From assembly GCA_963968595.1 (NCBI GenBank), contig CAXAHJ010000009.1, positions 1 through 64,000 of the forward strand: a stretch of 64,000 bases of DNA, in the 5' to 3' direction. Position 1 is the stretch's first letter, and each line of letters opens with the position of its first letter. The stretch comes from GCA-2730975 sp937893275 (GTDB lineage Bacteria > Verrucomicrobiota > Verrucomicrobiia > Opitutales > Seribacteraceae). The position numbers were made by a program, and so were the translations under genes. The notes beneath the pieces are model-generated. The model had not been told where the DNA came from. It saw only the letters and a program-made list of their open reading frames with translations, and did not search any database. Shown here piece after piece: positions 28,141 to 36,171 of the stretch.

Positions 28141-28270
28141 TCATTGCGAGAAGGGGCAAAGCCCCGACGCGGCAATCCAGCGGAACCATCCGGCAACCTC
28201 CGCATCGCCCGGGCATCCCGCACAACGCCTCAGACTGGATTGCCACGCCACGATGCGGCTCGCAATGACA
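28141..28270. repeat. Inverted-repeat unit A
   Basis: A 130-base unit bounded by TCATTGCGAG (28141-28150) and CTCGCAATGACA (28259-28270), which are inverted copies. A second nested pair is GGCAATCCAG (28171-28180) and CTGGATTGCC (28235-28244). The unit can fold into a long hairpin. Units B, C and D are close copies. It has no convincing coding potential; open frames across it arise from the repeat's GC-rich content. Confidence 0.9.
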
Positions 28271-28334
28271 GCCTTTGGGGACGCATCCCTAAACCGTGAG
28301 ACGAACCACCCCGCCCGTTCCCGTCCTCCCTTTG

Positions 28335-28466
28335 TCATTGTGAGGAGGGGCAAAACCCCGACGCGGCAATCCAGCGGAACCATCCGGCAACCACCGCATC
28401 GCCCGGGCATCCCGCATAACGCCTCAGACTGGATTGCCGCGGTCGCTACGCTCCCTCGCAATGACA
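28335..28466. repeat. Inverted-repeat unit B
   Basis: A near-identical copy of unit A in direct orientation, from TCATTGTGAG (one change) to CTCGCAATGACA, sharing the internal GGCAATCCAG...CTGGATTGCC pair and a central segment of the GCATCGCCCGGGCATCCCGC type. The right arm differs slightly (GCGGTCGCTACGCTCC), as typical of REP/MITE-like elements. Confidence 0.9.
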
Positions 28467-28480
28467 ATGCAAAAATGTGT

Positions 28481-28512
28481 GGATTGCCACGCCCTGACGG
28501 GCTCGCAATGAC
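28481..28512. repeat. Partial inverted-repeat unit C
   Basis: Only the right half is present: GGATTGCCACGCCCTGACGG followed by CTCGCAATGAC. It lies directly behind unit B and looks like an incomplete or deleted copy. A further degenerate trace (GTGGCTCGCAAGGACAGC) is near 28542-28560. Confidence 0.75.
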
Positions 28513-28574
28513 AGAGAGTGTGTGACATCCCTGCGTCACCTTGTGGCTCGCAAGGACAGCATCGCGGGAGAGCA

Positions 28575-29153
28575 TCAGTCTTTCCTTTCCCAGAGGAACA
28601 TGCGCTCGAGGCCCGTTCGGTGCGGGTAGGAGCGTGGGGTCCAATCGGAGAGGAGTTGGAAATTCGTTGAGAATCTCTCGATGATTTCCTCGCGGTCGGT
28701 ACCGAAGGGAGGACCTTCCTCGTCTTTGGGCAGCATGTAGTGGACGGCGAGGAGTTTGCCCTTTGGCTTGAGCCAGCGCAGGCAGGCCTCGATGTGATCG
28801 GGGCGACGAGCGGGATCGATGGCGCAGAAGAAGGTGTGCTCGAAGACGTAGTCGAAAGTGTCGAAGGGTTCGTCTTCGAGAAAGTCGCCCAGACGGAAGG
28901 TGGCGTTGGCTAGGGATTCCAGCGTTTGTTCCTCGGCGCCTTTTACGGCGGCTGGGGCGAGATCGTAGCCCACCACTTCGAAGCCGGCTTCGGCCCATGC
29001 CCGGGCATCGTGCCCGAACCCGCACCCGGGGACGATGACCTTGCCTGTCGGGAGATCGTCGTTTTCGGTCAGCCAATCGACTAGGCCGGGGGAGGGCTCT
29101 CCCTTGTCCCATTGGACGTCGCCCTCTTGGTAGCGTTGTTCCCAATCGCTCAT
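28575..29153 (-). CDS. TPMT-family SAM-dependent methyltransferase
   Basis: A 192-residue cytosolic methyltransferase of the thiopurine S-methyltransferase family. The family hallmarks are present: W-E-x-R-Y-x-x-G-x-x-x-W (SDWEQRYQEGDVQWDKG), the SAM loop VIVPGCGFGHDARAWAEAG, GYDLAPAAV, and FDYVFEHTFFCAIDP. Members methylate thiols, selenols, iodide or halides and often give detoxification or volatile methyl products. It is isolated between repeat units (C downstream, D upstream), which raises the possibility that the repeats have moved it. Confidence 0.9.
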   Translation of the reverse strand: MSDWEQRYQEGDVQWDKGEPSPGLVDWLTENDDLPTGKVIVPGCGFGHDARAWAEAGFEVVGYDLAPAAVKGAEEQTLESLANATFRLGDFLEDEPFDTFDYVFEHTFFCAIDPARRPDHIEACLRWLKPKGKLLAVHYMLPKDEEGPPFGTDREEIIERFSTNFQLLSDWTPRSYPHRTGLERMFLWERKD

Positions 29154-29212
29154 GTGGTTACTTTACTTGAAGTGATTTCATTAAAGAGAGAAAGGATATA
29201 TTTTGGTATTTG

Positions 29213-29320
29213 TCATTGCGAGGACGGACGAAGTCCTGACGCGGCAATCCAGAGGACGTGTAGGTCGCCGCATTGCGTCTCAGACTGGATTGCCGCGCCA
29301 CATCGTGGCTCGCAATGACA
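29213..29320. repeat. Inverted-repeat unit D
   Basis: A 108-base copy of the same family, from TCATTGCGAG to CTCGCAATGACA with the internal GGCAATCCAG and CTGGATTGCC pair. The centre is shorter and diverged relative to units A and B. It lies 60 bases upstream of the TPMT-type gene, so that gene is bracketed by copies on both sides. Confidence 0.88.
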
Positions 29321-29391
29321 AGAGTGCACGGGGTTCATTGATGGGAATGAGGCTCTGCGTTCTCTGCGTCTTTGCTAGAGGTTTCTTTCCA

Positions 29392-31485
29392 TCAATCAAG
29401 CGACAGGCTCTCAACTTCTTTCCGGGTGAGGGTGCGATCGAAGAGGGCGACCTCGTCTATGCGTCCTTCCCAGTTGGACCGGTTGTCGTTGCGTCCGCCG
29501 ATGAAGACGTCTTCCGCGAGCAGGTTGGTTTTTGCCTTGGCCTCGATCTCGAGCTTGCCGTCGAGATAGACTCGGACGTCCTCGCCCTTGCGTACCAAGG
29601 TTGCTTGTCTCCATGTCCAGCGCTTCACCGTTGTTTTCCCATGGTGGGTTTTTCCACCGTCGTTGAAAAGGAGGTTTCCTTTCCCGTCCAGACCAAGGTG
29701 ATCGCCGGGGGCGTCGAGCGAATGGTCGCGTCCTCGACTGAACATCCAGCCGAGCACGGGTCGGGAATTGTCGGGCATACCGTTCCAGAACCATAGGGAA
29801 ATGGCGTAGTTATTTCCAAGCTTCGGCAGGCGTGCCCGCAGGCGACCGCCGGCGAAGTGGGTGCAACGGTTGACTTGTCCGGGCGTGAAGCTTTTCGAGT
29901 CCGGGCCCTCGAGGTAAAAGACCACGCCGTCTTCGTAGGCTCCGTCGCGGTTGCCTTGCTCGTCGATTGCGAGGGGGCCTTGCAACTCATCCATGCGCCA
30001 CCAATGAACGGGCTTGAGTTCGGTGATGGCCTTTGCCGAGGAGCCTTGCGAAACCAATGGGACGCGCCGTGGTTTTGCGGCAACCTTCTCAAGGAGACGA
30101 AGGCAAGACTCAACGATTTTGGGTTCCGCCTGTACCTCGAGCCCGGCGGAGCGGGCGGCCCATGTGTTGTAGCCACCGAGAAAATGTTGCTCGGGCGGTG
30201 GAATGTATCCGTCGCCACCATTGGCCAGTTCGATGACCATGGTATTGGGTAACGGACTTTTTTCCTTCAACTTAAGACCGGTCAGGGCGTAGGTTTCGTT
30301 CGGGGTCGTGGTGATTGCGATGTCTCCGATTCGAAGAGCCTGTAGGACGATCTCGGTTTCTTGGCGCTCGTGGAGGACGATTTGCTCGACTGCGTATACC
30401 TCGGTTTTGTTCTTTGGGTTACGGTCACCCATCTCCTCGACTATGCCTTCGGCCCATTGGAGGAGCCCGGCGTCGGGCGTCCGGTACTTGAGGGTCATGC
30501 GGGTCTCGGCCATGGCGAGGTCGAGATTAGGATGGTGCTTGATTTTGCTGTAGCCTTGCAGGGTTCGCTCCGCCAAGCCCTTGGAATAGGAGTCGATTTG
30601 CATTTGCTCCTCCTTCTTGGGCGGATCAACGATCCAGTTACGGATTGTGTAGTCGCGTCGCCAGATATCTCCGCTGCAACCGTGCGACATGATACCGACG
30701 AAGCTTTCGTCCGCTCCCAGCATGCTTCGGAGATTCGTGGCGAATTTTCCAAAGTAATCGGCGCTTACTGCTTTGGCCGCGCCAAAGTAATGCATCGAGA
30801 AATTTGCCATGATGGCAAGGGGTTTGCCCTTGAGGTCTTGTATCGAGATTAGGGTTAGATCCGGGTCTTCGGGGCCGGATTCGCCCGTCACGTCGTCCCA
30901 ATTGCGCCCGGCATGCATATTGGCCCGTACGGTTGGATTACCGAATGGATCGTTTGCGATACGGTCCGGTCGGCGTACCCAGCGGCGCAAGGCAGTGAAT
31001 TCCGCAGCGTTCACTTTATTCCATCCAGCTTGGGCAGGTTGTAATTTCTTTTGGGCAGCTGCGATGGCCTCGGAAATTTTCCCAGTCAGGTAGGGTGTGT
31101 ACCTTGGATCAGCCTTGGTTCCCAGACAATCAAGGGTGGAGGGCGCCGTGTGGGTATGGGTGGCGGAGATCAAAATCCGGTCACTTGGGATTCCCGTCCG
31201 CTTAGTCGCCAAGGCCTTGGCTTCGTCGAGCATCGGTCGCGGCATCATGCAACTGTCAACGACCACGATGGCAATTTCCGTCTTGCCGTCCGCCAGTACG
31301 AGGGCCTTGGCGTAGATGGGGTCGGTAACCCCGGTGGCGCTTCGACTGGTCATGCCGCCGTTGACCAGCACGGGGAATTGTTTGGGACTTACGTCAAGGG
31401 CGACGGCTCCCGCCCGAAACTCGGCAGTGGCGAGATGTGTGAAACAGAATGTGAAGACGAGGAATAGGGCGTGAACGGTTTTCAT
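29392..31485 (-). CDS. Neutral ceramidase-like hydrolase fused to LamG domain
   Basis: About 697 residues from the ATG at 31485, preceded by a GAAGGA ribosome site directly upstream. Signal peptide MKTVHALFLVFTFCFTHLATA. Residues about 25-480 are like neutral/alkaline ceramidases: RAGAVALDVSP, the metal-binding ISATHTHTAPS, FSMHYFGA, GIMSHGCSGDIWRRDY and TTPNETYALTGL. Residues about 510-697 form a LamG/concanavalin-like domain (HWWRMDELQGP, ISLWFWNGMPD, RIDEVALFDRTLT). Substrate may be a sphingolipid or other N-acyl/amide-linked compound; the LamG domain probably binds glycans. It is divergent from the cytochrome gene at 31651. Confidence 0.85.
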   Translation of the reverse strand: MKTVHALFLVFTFCFTHLATAEFRAGAVALDVSPKQFPVLVNGGMTSRSATGVTDPIYAKALVLADGKTEIAIVVVDSCMMPRPMLDEAKALATKRTGIPSDRILISATHTHTAPSTLDCLGTKADPRYTPYLTGKISEAIAAAQKKLQPAQAGWNKVNAAEFTALRRWVRRPDRIANDPFGNPTVRANMHAGRNWDDVTGESGPEDPDLTLISIQDLKGKPLAIMANFSMHYFGAAKAVSADYFGKFATNLRSMLGADESFVGIMSHGCSGDIWRRDYTIRNWIVDPPKKEEQMQIDSYSKGLAERTLQGYSKIKHHPNLDLAMAETRMTLKYRTPDAGLLQWAEGIVEEMGDRNPKNKTEVYAVEQIVLHERQETEIVLQALRIGDIAITTTPNETYALTGLKLKEKSPLPNTMVIELANGGDGYIPPPEQHFLGGYNTWAARSAGLEVQAEPKIVESCLRLLEKVAAKPRRVPLVSQGSSAKAITELKPVHWWRMDELQGPLAIDEQGNRDGAYEDGVVFYLEGPDSKSFTPGQVNRCTHFAGGRLRARLPKLGNNYAISLWFWNGMPDNSRPVLGWMFSRGRDHSLDAPGDHLGLDGKGNLLFNDGGKTHHGKTTVKRWTWRQATLVRKGEDVRVYLDGKLEIEAKAKTNLLAEDVFIGGRNDNRSNWEGRIDEVALFDRTLTRKEVESLSLD

Positions 31486-31650
31486 TCCTTCACCTTGAGT
31501 TTTCCGAGTGGACTTTGGCAAGCCGAAGGATAAGGAACCTCCGCTTTCCTTGTCGGCGCTTTGAAAATTAACGACTTGAACCAAAACTTTAAGCCTTTTG
31601 CCGGTTTTCGTCTTGGCGGCGTGACCACAGCTAACGCAATATGGTGAATC

Positions 31651-34122
31651 GTGAAATATTTCGTTTTATGTACATTATCGTTCCTTTCCCAAGTTTCTTG
31701 GGCTAAGCCACTTTCGCCCAAGGAGGCGTTGGCGGCCTTTCGGTTGGAGACGGATGACTTGAAGGTTTCCTTGGTGGCTGCGGAACCCGAGGTCGTCGAT
31801 CCTGTGGCCCTTTGCTTCGACGACAAGGGACGATTGTACGTGGTCGAGAGCCGAGGCTACCCGCATCCCGTGAGGGGGGAATTGCCGAAGGCGAAGCTCG
31901 GAAGAATTGCACGACTGGAGGATGTGGATGGGGACGGGCGCTTCGAGAAGCGTACGGAATTCGTCCGCGGGCTGACTTTCCCGAATGGGATTCTCCCTTG
32001 GAAGAAGGGTTTCTTAGTGACCGATGCTCCGGACGTGCTCTACCTCGAGGACGTCGATGGTGACGGGATCGCAGACAAGCGGGAGGTAGTCCTGACCGGT
32101 TTTTTTACCAATAGCAGTAGCGAGCAGTTGCGGGTTGCTTCTCCCGTTCTTGGCCCGGATGGGTGGATCTATCTGACGAGCGGGCTGACCGGAGGGAAGG
32201 TGACCTCGCCCAAACATCCGGACCGCCCGCCGGTTGAGGCCCGCAAGAACGACTGGCGCTTTCATCCCGAAACCCTGATGGTGGAATCGCTCCCCAGCAC
32301 GGGACAGGTGGGTCAAGCCTTTGACCGGGAAGGCAGACGTTTCGTTTGTGATAACCGGCATCCCCTCCGCTGGGCGGTCTTTGGTCCGGGTGCCTTGGAT
32401 AAGAATCCCAATTTGTCAGGGGTATCTCCCATGATGGACTTGGCCGAAGCGGGCTTAGCGACTCCTCTTTTCCCCCTTGCTCCTGACACCACCGCCGCCA
32501 GCTACATCCCCAAGCTAATGCAAAAACCGCATGCCGGAAGCTTTACCTCTTGTTGCGGATTATGCTTCTTTACCGGGGACGCCTTGCCCCGTCACCGCGG
32601 GAGTTTTTTCATTTGCGAACCTGCCCAGAACCTTGTCCATTGCCGCTCGGTCGTGGAGACAAAGGAGAAGTTGTCCTCCAAGGCTTCATCCGAGAGTCGG
32701 GAATTTCTCGCCTCGCCGGATCAATGGTTCCGGCCGGTTTTCGCGGCCAACGGTCCGGACGGTGCTCTTTATCTATGCGATATGTACCGCAAGTACGTCG
32801 ACCATCCCAATTACCTGCCGCCCGAGGCTGCGGCTTCCCTCGATTTTAAGGCAGGGAAGAAAATGGGTCGCATCTGGAGGGTTTCCTCGAGAAGCGAGGC
32901 CAAACCCGCTCCCTGGCATCAATCGAAGGGAGTAGCGGTAGCTATCGACAAGGTTTTGAAAGGAGGGCGACTGACCGAGCATACGGCTTTGGCCGGTGAA
33001 TCGGGTTCCAATCAATGGTTTCGGGCCGCCCTGTTCAGTTCCTTCCCAGGCAAGGCAAGGGAATTGGTTGAGGGATTTCCCGATAGCGCATCGCCCGCCC
33101 TGTTAGAGCAATCCGCCAAGATCCTGACCAAGGAACAACCGGCTGAAAAAATGTCTTTCGTGATTCGCGAACTGTGGGACAAAAAGGAGGGGTGGGGGTT
33201 TGCTCAAAGGGTGGCTTTCCTTCTCGGGTTGCCGGAGAATCTGCGCAAGCCCTATCAGCAAGAGATTCAACCCAAGGCTCTGGCGGTTTCCCTCAATGGA
33301 AAATTACCTGTAGCCGATCGCTTGTCCGCCATCCGCCTGCTCGTACTGTCCGCTCGGTCAAAACTCCTCGTTGTGCTCCGTCCATCCGAGCCCGACGAGA
33401 TCCGGGAAGCGGCTATTCGCTCGCTTGCCTCGACCAATGATCCCGCGCTTGGAAAAAAACTGCTGGCTTTGCATCCGACCCTTTCACCGACTGACGGGGC
33501 TGTGGTCATCGACTCCCTTCTCTCCCGCAAGCCGTTCCAACCACTCATTCTGGATGCCCTGGAATCATCCGCTCTCCCGCTCCATGCGGTGAGCCTGACC
33601 CAGCGCAAGCGCCTCACGGGAAACTCCGAACTGAAGGCTCGCGCAGCCAAGCTTTTCGAATCGGCTGAAAATTCCGACCGGATGAAGGTTTACCGCGAAT
33701 TCAAAAAAGTCCTCGATCTGCCTGCGAATCCCTCCGCCGGGCAAGCGGTTTTCCAAAGGGCTTGCGCTTCCTGCCACAAGTTGGGTGATTCCGGGCACGC
33801 AGTCGGCCCCGATCTGTCGGGCCTGAGAAACCAGCCGGCCGACGCCTTGCTTTTGCATATCATCGTTCCCAACCGCGAGGTCTATCCAAGCTATGCTTTT
33901 TATCAGGCCGAGACCAAGGATGGCGAGACTTACGCCGGGATTCTCGAAGGGGAGAGCTTGGCCTCGGTGACCTTGGTCTTGCCCTTGGGCCAACGCAAGA
34001 CCATCCCGCGATCAAACTTGAAGAGCTTGCGCGCAATGCCTCTCTCCTTGATGCCCGACGGGCTCGAGCAAACCATGTCACGCCAAGAACTGGCCAACCT
34101 GCTCGCTCTGATCCGAAAGTAA
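31651..34122 (+). CDS. PVC-type beta-propeller cytochrome c
   Basis: An 823-residue protein beginning with GTG at 31651 (signal peptide KYFVLCTLSFLSQVSWA). The N-terminal propeller (VALCFDDKGRLYVVESRGYPHP, VDGDGRFEKRTEFVRGLTFPNG) is of the TIGR02604 dehydrogenase type, with a conserved-looking CGLCF segment near 295; a helical middle follows, and the C-terminal heme domain has CASCH at 705-709 with VGPDLSGLRNQ and the IIVPNREVYPSY segment. It is a paralogue of the 2328-4880 product but with different spacing. It probably oxidises a sugar and reduces its own heme in the periplasm. Confidence 0.87.
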   Translation: MKYFVLCTLSFLSQVSWAKPLSPKEALAAFRLETDDLKVSLVAAEPEVVDPVALCFDDKGRLYVVESRGYPHPVRGELPKAKLGRIARLEDVDGDGRFEKRTEFVRGLTFPNGILPWKKGFLVTDAPDVLYLEDVDGDGIADKREVVLTGFFTNSSSEQLRVASPVLGPDGWIYLTSGLTGGKVTSPKHPDRPPVEARKNDWRFHPETLMVESLPSTGQVGQAFDREGRRFVCDNRHPLRWAVFGPGALDKNPNLSGVSPMMDLAEAGLATPLFPLAPDTTAASYIPKLMQKPHAGSFTSCCGLCFFTGDALPRHRGSFFICEPAQNLVHCRSVVETKEKLSSKASSESREFLASPDQWFRPVFAANGPDGALYLCDMYRKYVDHPNYLPPEAAASLDFKAGKKMGRIWRVSSRSEAKPAPWHQSKGVAVAIDKVLKGGRLTEHTALAGESGSNQWFRAALFSSFPGKARELVEGFPDSASPALLEQSAKILTKEQPAEKMSFVIRELWDKKEGWGFAQRVAFLLGLPENLRKPYQQEIQPKALAVSLNGKLPVADRLSAIRLLVLSARSKLLVVLRPSEPDEIREAAIRSLASTNDPALGKKLLALHPTLSPTDGAVVIDSLLSRKPFQPLILDALESSALPLHAVSLTQRKRLTGNSELKARAAKLFESAENSDRMKVYREFKKVLDLPANPSAGQAVFQRACASCHKLGDSGHAVGPDLSGLRNQPADALLLHIIVPNREVYPSYAFYQAETKDGETYAGILEGESLASVTLVLPLGQRKTIPRSNLKSLRAMPLSLMPDGLEQTMSRQELANLLALIRK

Positions 34123-34149
34123 GGCAGAAGGCGGATATCGCCCGGTTTT

Positions 34150-35427
34150 CTACTTCGCAATCTTGATCCGAATCCGGCGGTATTCCATTTGCCCGCGATC
34201 ACCCTCGAGACCGATCGGGCCGGTGGCAGGCACCTTGAATTCCGCATTCAGTACTTCGCCGTTGCAGGTGCAGTGAGCTACTCCACCTTTGACGACGGCC
34301 ACGATTTCGTTCCATTCCTGTGGCTTGTAATTCTTGAGGTCCTTCCACGGCCCGGCCAGTATGTAGTCCCGGCATTGGAGCTGGGGCTTGCGGATAAAGA
34401 CTCCGCTATCCGCGTTCGGGGTAGCCCGAAACTCCAGCTTGAGGGTGAAGTCCTTCGGGAATTCCTTGGTCGTCCAAAGTTGTTGGACGCGCCGGCCTTC
34501 GGGCGGGGTAGTGACCACGAGCCGTCCGTTGATTGCCCGGTAGCGCCCATCGTCGCTGGCTTTCTTTTCGTCGAATTTAGCGGTTTGCTTGAAGGTCTTC
34601 TTCGACCGGAAACCCCAACCGGTTAGGTCCTTCCCGTTGAAGAGGCTGACGAATCCGGATTCCATGGTGAAGTCTTCGGACTTGGTCTCGATGAAGCCAT
34701 GAGTGGCCAAGAGTGGACGTAGGGCGGAGGCCCACTTTGCGTAGCCTAGTTTGTTCGGGTGGAGCAGGTCGGGAAACTCCGGTTTTTTCGCATCGCCTTT
34801 GGCATCGGCGAAGAGCAGCCAAGTGTCGAGGACGGTGATTTGGGGATCACCTTTGACGGTGGCGAAATAGAGCTGGTTGATCTTTTTGATCTGGTCGGCG
34901 GGGCGTCTCTTGCTCGCGGAACTGGGAAAGGTGTTGCAGAGAATGATCGGCATCTTTGCGTTGTGCTTCTTGAGTTCGGCTATGATGAGCTTCAAGTTGC
35001 CGGCGATGACTTCGGGGGATGCCTTTTCTTCCAGGTCGTTGGTCCCGATCAAGATGACCACTCCCTTGGGGTTGAGGGCAAGGACGTCTCCTTGCATGCG
35101 AATGAGTACGCCGCGCGTGGTGTCGCCGCTAATGCCTCGGTTGGCCACTTTGATTCCGGGGAAGCTGTTGCCCATGTTGTCGCCCCAGCCTTGCGTTATG
35201 GAGTCGCCTAGAAATACCAAAGCGCCTTGATCTTGTTCGACCTTTTGGGCCCATCCAGTCCGCTTGCGCTCCCATAGATTCTGGAACCAACCATATCGCC
35301 GTATGGGGCCTTCGCCGGGTAAACCTTCATCGGTGGCGGGGATGGCAAACTTGGACGCGGCGAACGCGAGATCGGATGAGATCAGGGTTGCCGCCAGCAA
35401 AAGAAGTGAAATGCGGGTAAGTTTCAT
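34150..35427 (-). CDS. Secreted SGNH esterase fused to DUF1080 domain
   Basis: A 425-residue exported protein. Signal peptide MKLTRISLLLLAATLISSDLAFA. An SGNH hydrolase follows: block I GDSIT (74-78, nucleophile S76), block III GTND (128-131) and block V D220/H223 in PDLLHPNKLGY. Residues about 250-425 are a DUF1080 domain (VSLFNGKDLTGWGF, FTLKLEFRATPNADSGVFIR, EWNEIVAVVKGG). Together this suggests deacetylation or deacylation of a glycan held by the DUF1080 part. It is convergent with the PVC cytochrome gene. Confidence 0.9.
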   Translation of the reverse strand: MKLTRISLLLLAATLISSDLAFAASKFAIPATDEGLPGEGPIRRYGWFQNLWERKRTGWAQKVEQDQGALVFLGDSITQGWGDNMGNSFPGIKVANRGISGDTTRGVLIRMQGDVLALNPKGVVILIGTNDLEEKASPEVIAGNLKLIIAELKKHNAKMPIILCNTFPSSASKRRPADQIKKINQLYFATVKGDPQITVLDTWLLFADAKGDAKKPEFPDLLHPNKLGYAKWASALRPLLATHGFIETKSEDFTMESGFVSLFNGKDLTGWGFRSKKTFKQTAKFDEKKASDDGRYRAINGRLVVTTPPEGRRVQQLWTTKEFPKDFTLKLEFRATPNADSGVFIRKPQLQCRDYILAGPWKDLKNYKPQEWNEIVAVVKGGVAHCTCNGEVLNAEFKVPATGPIGLEGDRGQMEYRRIRIKIAK

Positions 35428-35597
35428 AGTTATCGGTTTCGGTGTTATTCGAGCCTAGGGTTTCGGCTTATATGGTTCGTTGCGTTTTTGTGAAGGGTTT
35501 TTGATTTCTTACGGATTCTTCATCGGTACATCGTAAGTTTCAAGAAATGTTTTCCACATTTCCTTGGAGTATTTTCCGGGAGTCGGAGATCGGAGGC

Positions 35598-35624
35598 TCC
35601 GATTTGCCTCAATTGCAAATCGGA
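35598..35624 (-). terminator. Stem-loop after the 35626 lipoprotein gene
   Basis: A perfect 10-bp inverted repeat, TCCGATTTGC (35598-35607) and GCAAATCGGA (35615-35624), with a 7-base loop, lies immediately past the lipoprotein stop codon. No T-run follows on the minus strand, so it could be a 3' stabilising hairpin rather than an intrinsic terminator. A nested shorter palindrome (ATCGGAGGCTCCGAT) is adjacent. Confidence 0.5.
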
Positions 35625-35625
35625 C

Positions 35626-35982
35626 TCACGAGGAGTCTTTTTTCATGTCGATCAAATATTTCACGACGTTTTCGACATCTAGTTCGGCATCGAACTTGAA
35701 GGTGATCATCTTTGCATCATCCGCTCCAAGCGTAATAATTTGGCTGGCTCGCCCGATTTCCTGTGAAGCTTGGTTTAACGCTTTGGCTATGAGTTCTCCT
35801 TCGATTGCTTCCTCGGATATGAGATAGACCGAAACATCCTTGTCGAGAACCTTGGACACGGTCATGGAAAGTTTCTTGGCGGTAAGTTCAGGGCTTAAGG
35901 CGACCGGCTTTTCCTTTTCTCCGCATGAAGCAATGCCCAAGACTAACAAGACTAGAACTGAATATTTCTTTAAAATTTCCAT
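35626..35982 (-). CDS. Small lipoprotein of unknown function
   Basis: A 118-residue lipoprotein with lipobox LGIASC (C20). The mature part (about 98 residues) has alternating helix and strand (LSMTVSKVLDKDVSVYLISEEAIEGELIAKALNQ... ADDAKMITFKFDAELDVENVVKYLI), which could be an alpha/beta domain. I recognise no family. A stem-loop follows its stop codon. Confidence 0.6.
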   Translation of the reverse strand: MEILKKYSVLVLLVLGIASCGEKEKPVALSPELTAKKLSMTVSKVLDKDVSVYLISEEAIEGELIAKALNQASQEIGRASQIITLGADDAKMITFKFDAELDVENVVKYLIDMKKDSS

Positions 35983-36024
35983 TTTAAGGGATTGTTGAAC
36001 AATTCGAAGGGAATACAGTTGTAC

Positions 36025-36078
36025 ATGTTGGCTGAAACTTCAACCATGATTTGCCAGCCCAAGAGGTCAAGCCAACAT
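36025..36078. repeat. 9-bp inverted repeat between lipoprotein and acyltransferase genes
   Basis: ATGTTGGCT at 36025-36033 is the exact inverse of AGCCAACAT at 36070-36078, separated by 36 bases. It may form the base of an RNA structure or a recombination scar; no poly-T follows. Confidence 0.35.
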
Positions 36079-36171
36079 CTGTCGCTGTTCTTGCCTTAGG
36101 ACACTGATGGGACTCAGTTTTGCCAGCTGCTTGTCTTGGGGCTTTCCCGTAAGTGGATTAGTTTGCTTCAT
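36067..36171 (-). CDS. Possible 34-residue micro-ORF overlapping the acyltransferase stop
   Basis: ATG at 36171 and TGA at 36067 give a 34-residue frame (starts MKQTNPLTGKPQ, ends EQRQMLA). It overlaps the last 14 bases of the acyltransferase gene in another frame. It has a plausible polar, Gln/Lys-rich composition but no recognisable family and no clear ribosome site, so it may be chance. Confidence 0.2.
   Translation of the reverse strand: MKQTNPLTGKPQDKQLAKLSPISVLRQEQRQMLA

Noticed and set aside
28141..28570. Possible CRISPR array
   Set aside because: Units are about 130 bases with inverted-repeat symmetry, not short direct repeats with regular unique spacers; no cas gene is nearby.
28070..29145. 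Open frames of 151 and 334 residues over the inverted repeats
   Set aside because: They arise from the GC-rich repeat units and the antisense/alternate frame of the TPMT gene, and have no protein-like features.
34124..34145. Short GGCG/CGCC hairpin between convergent genes near 34.1 kb
   Set aside because: Stem of four to five bases, too short to call a terminator.
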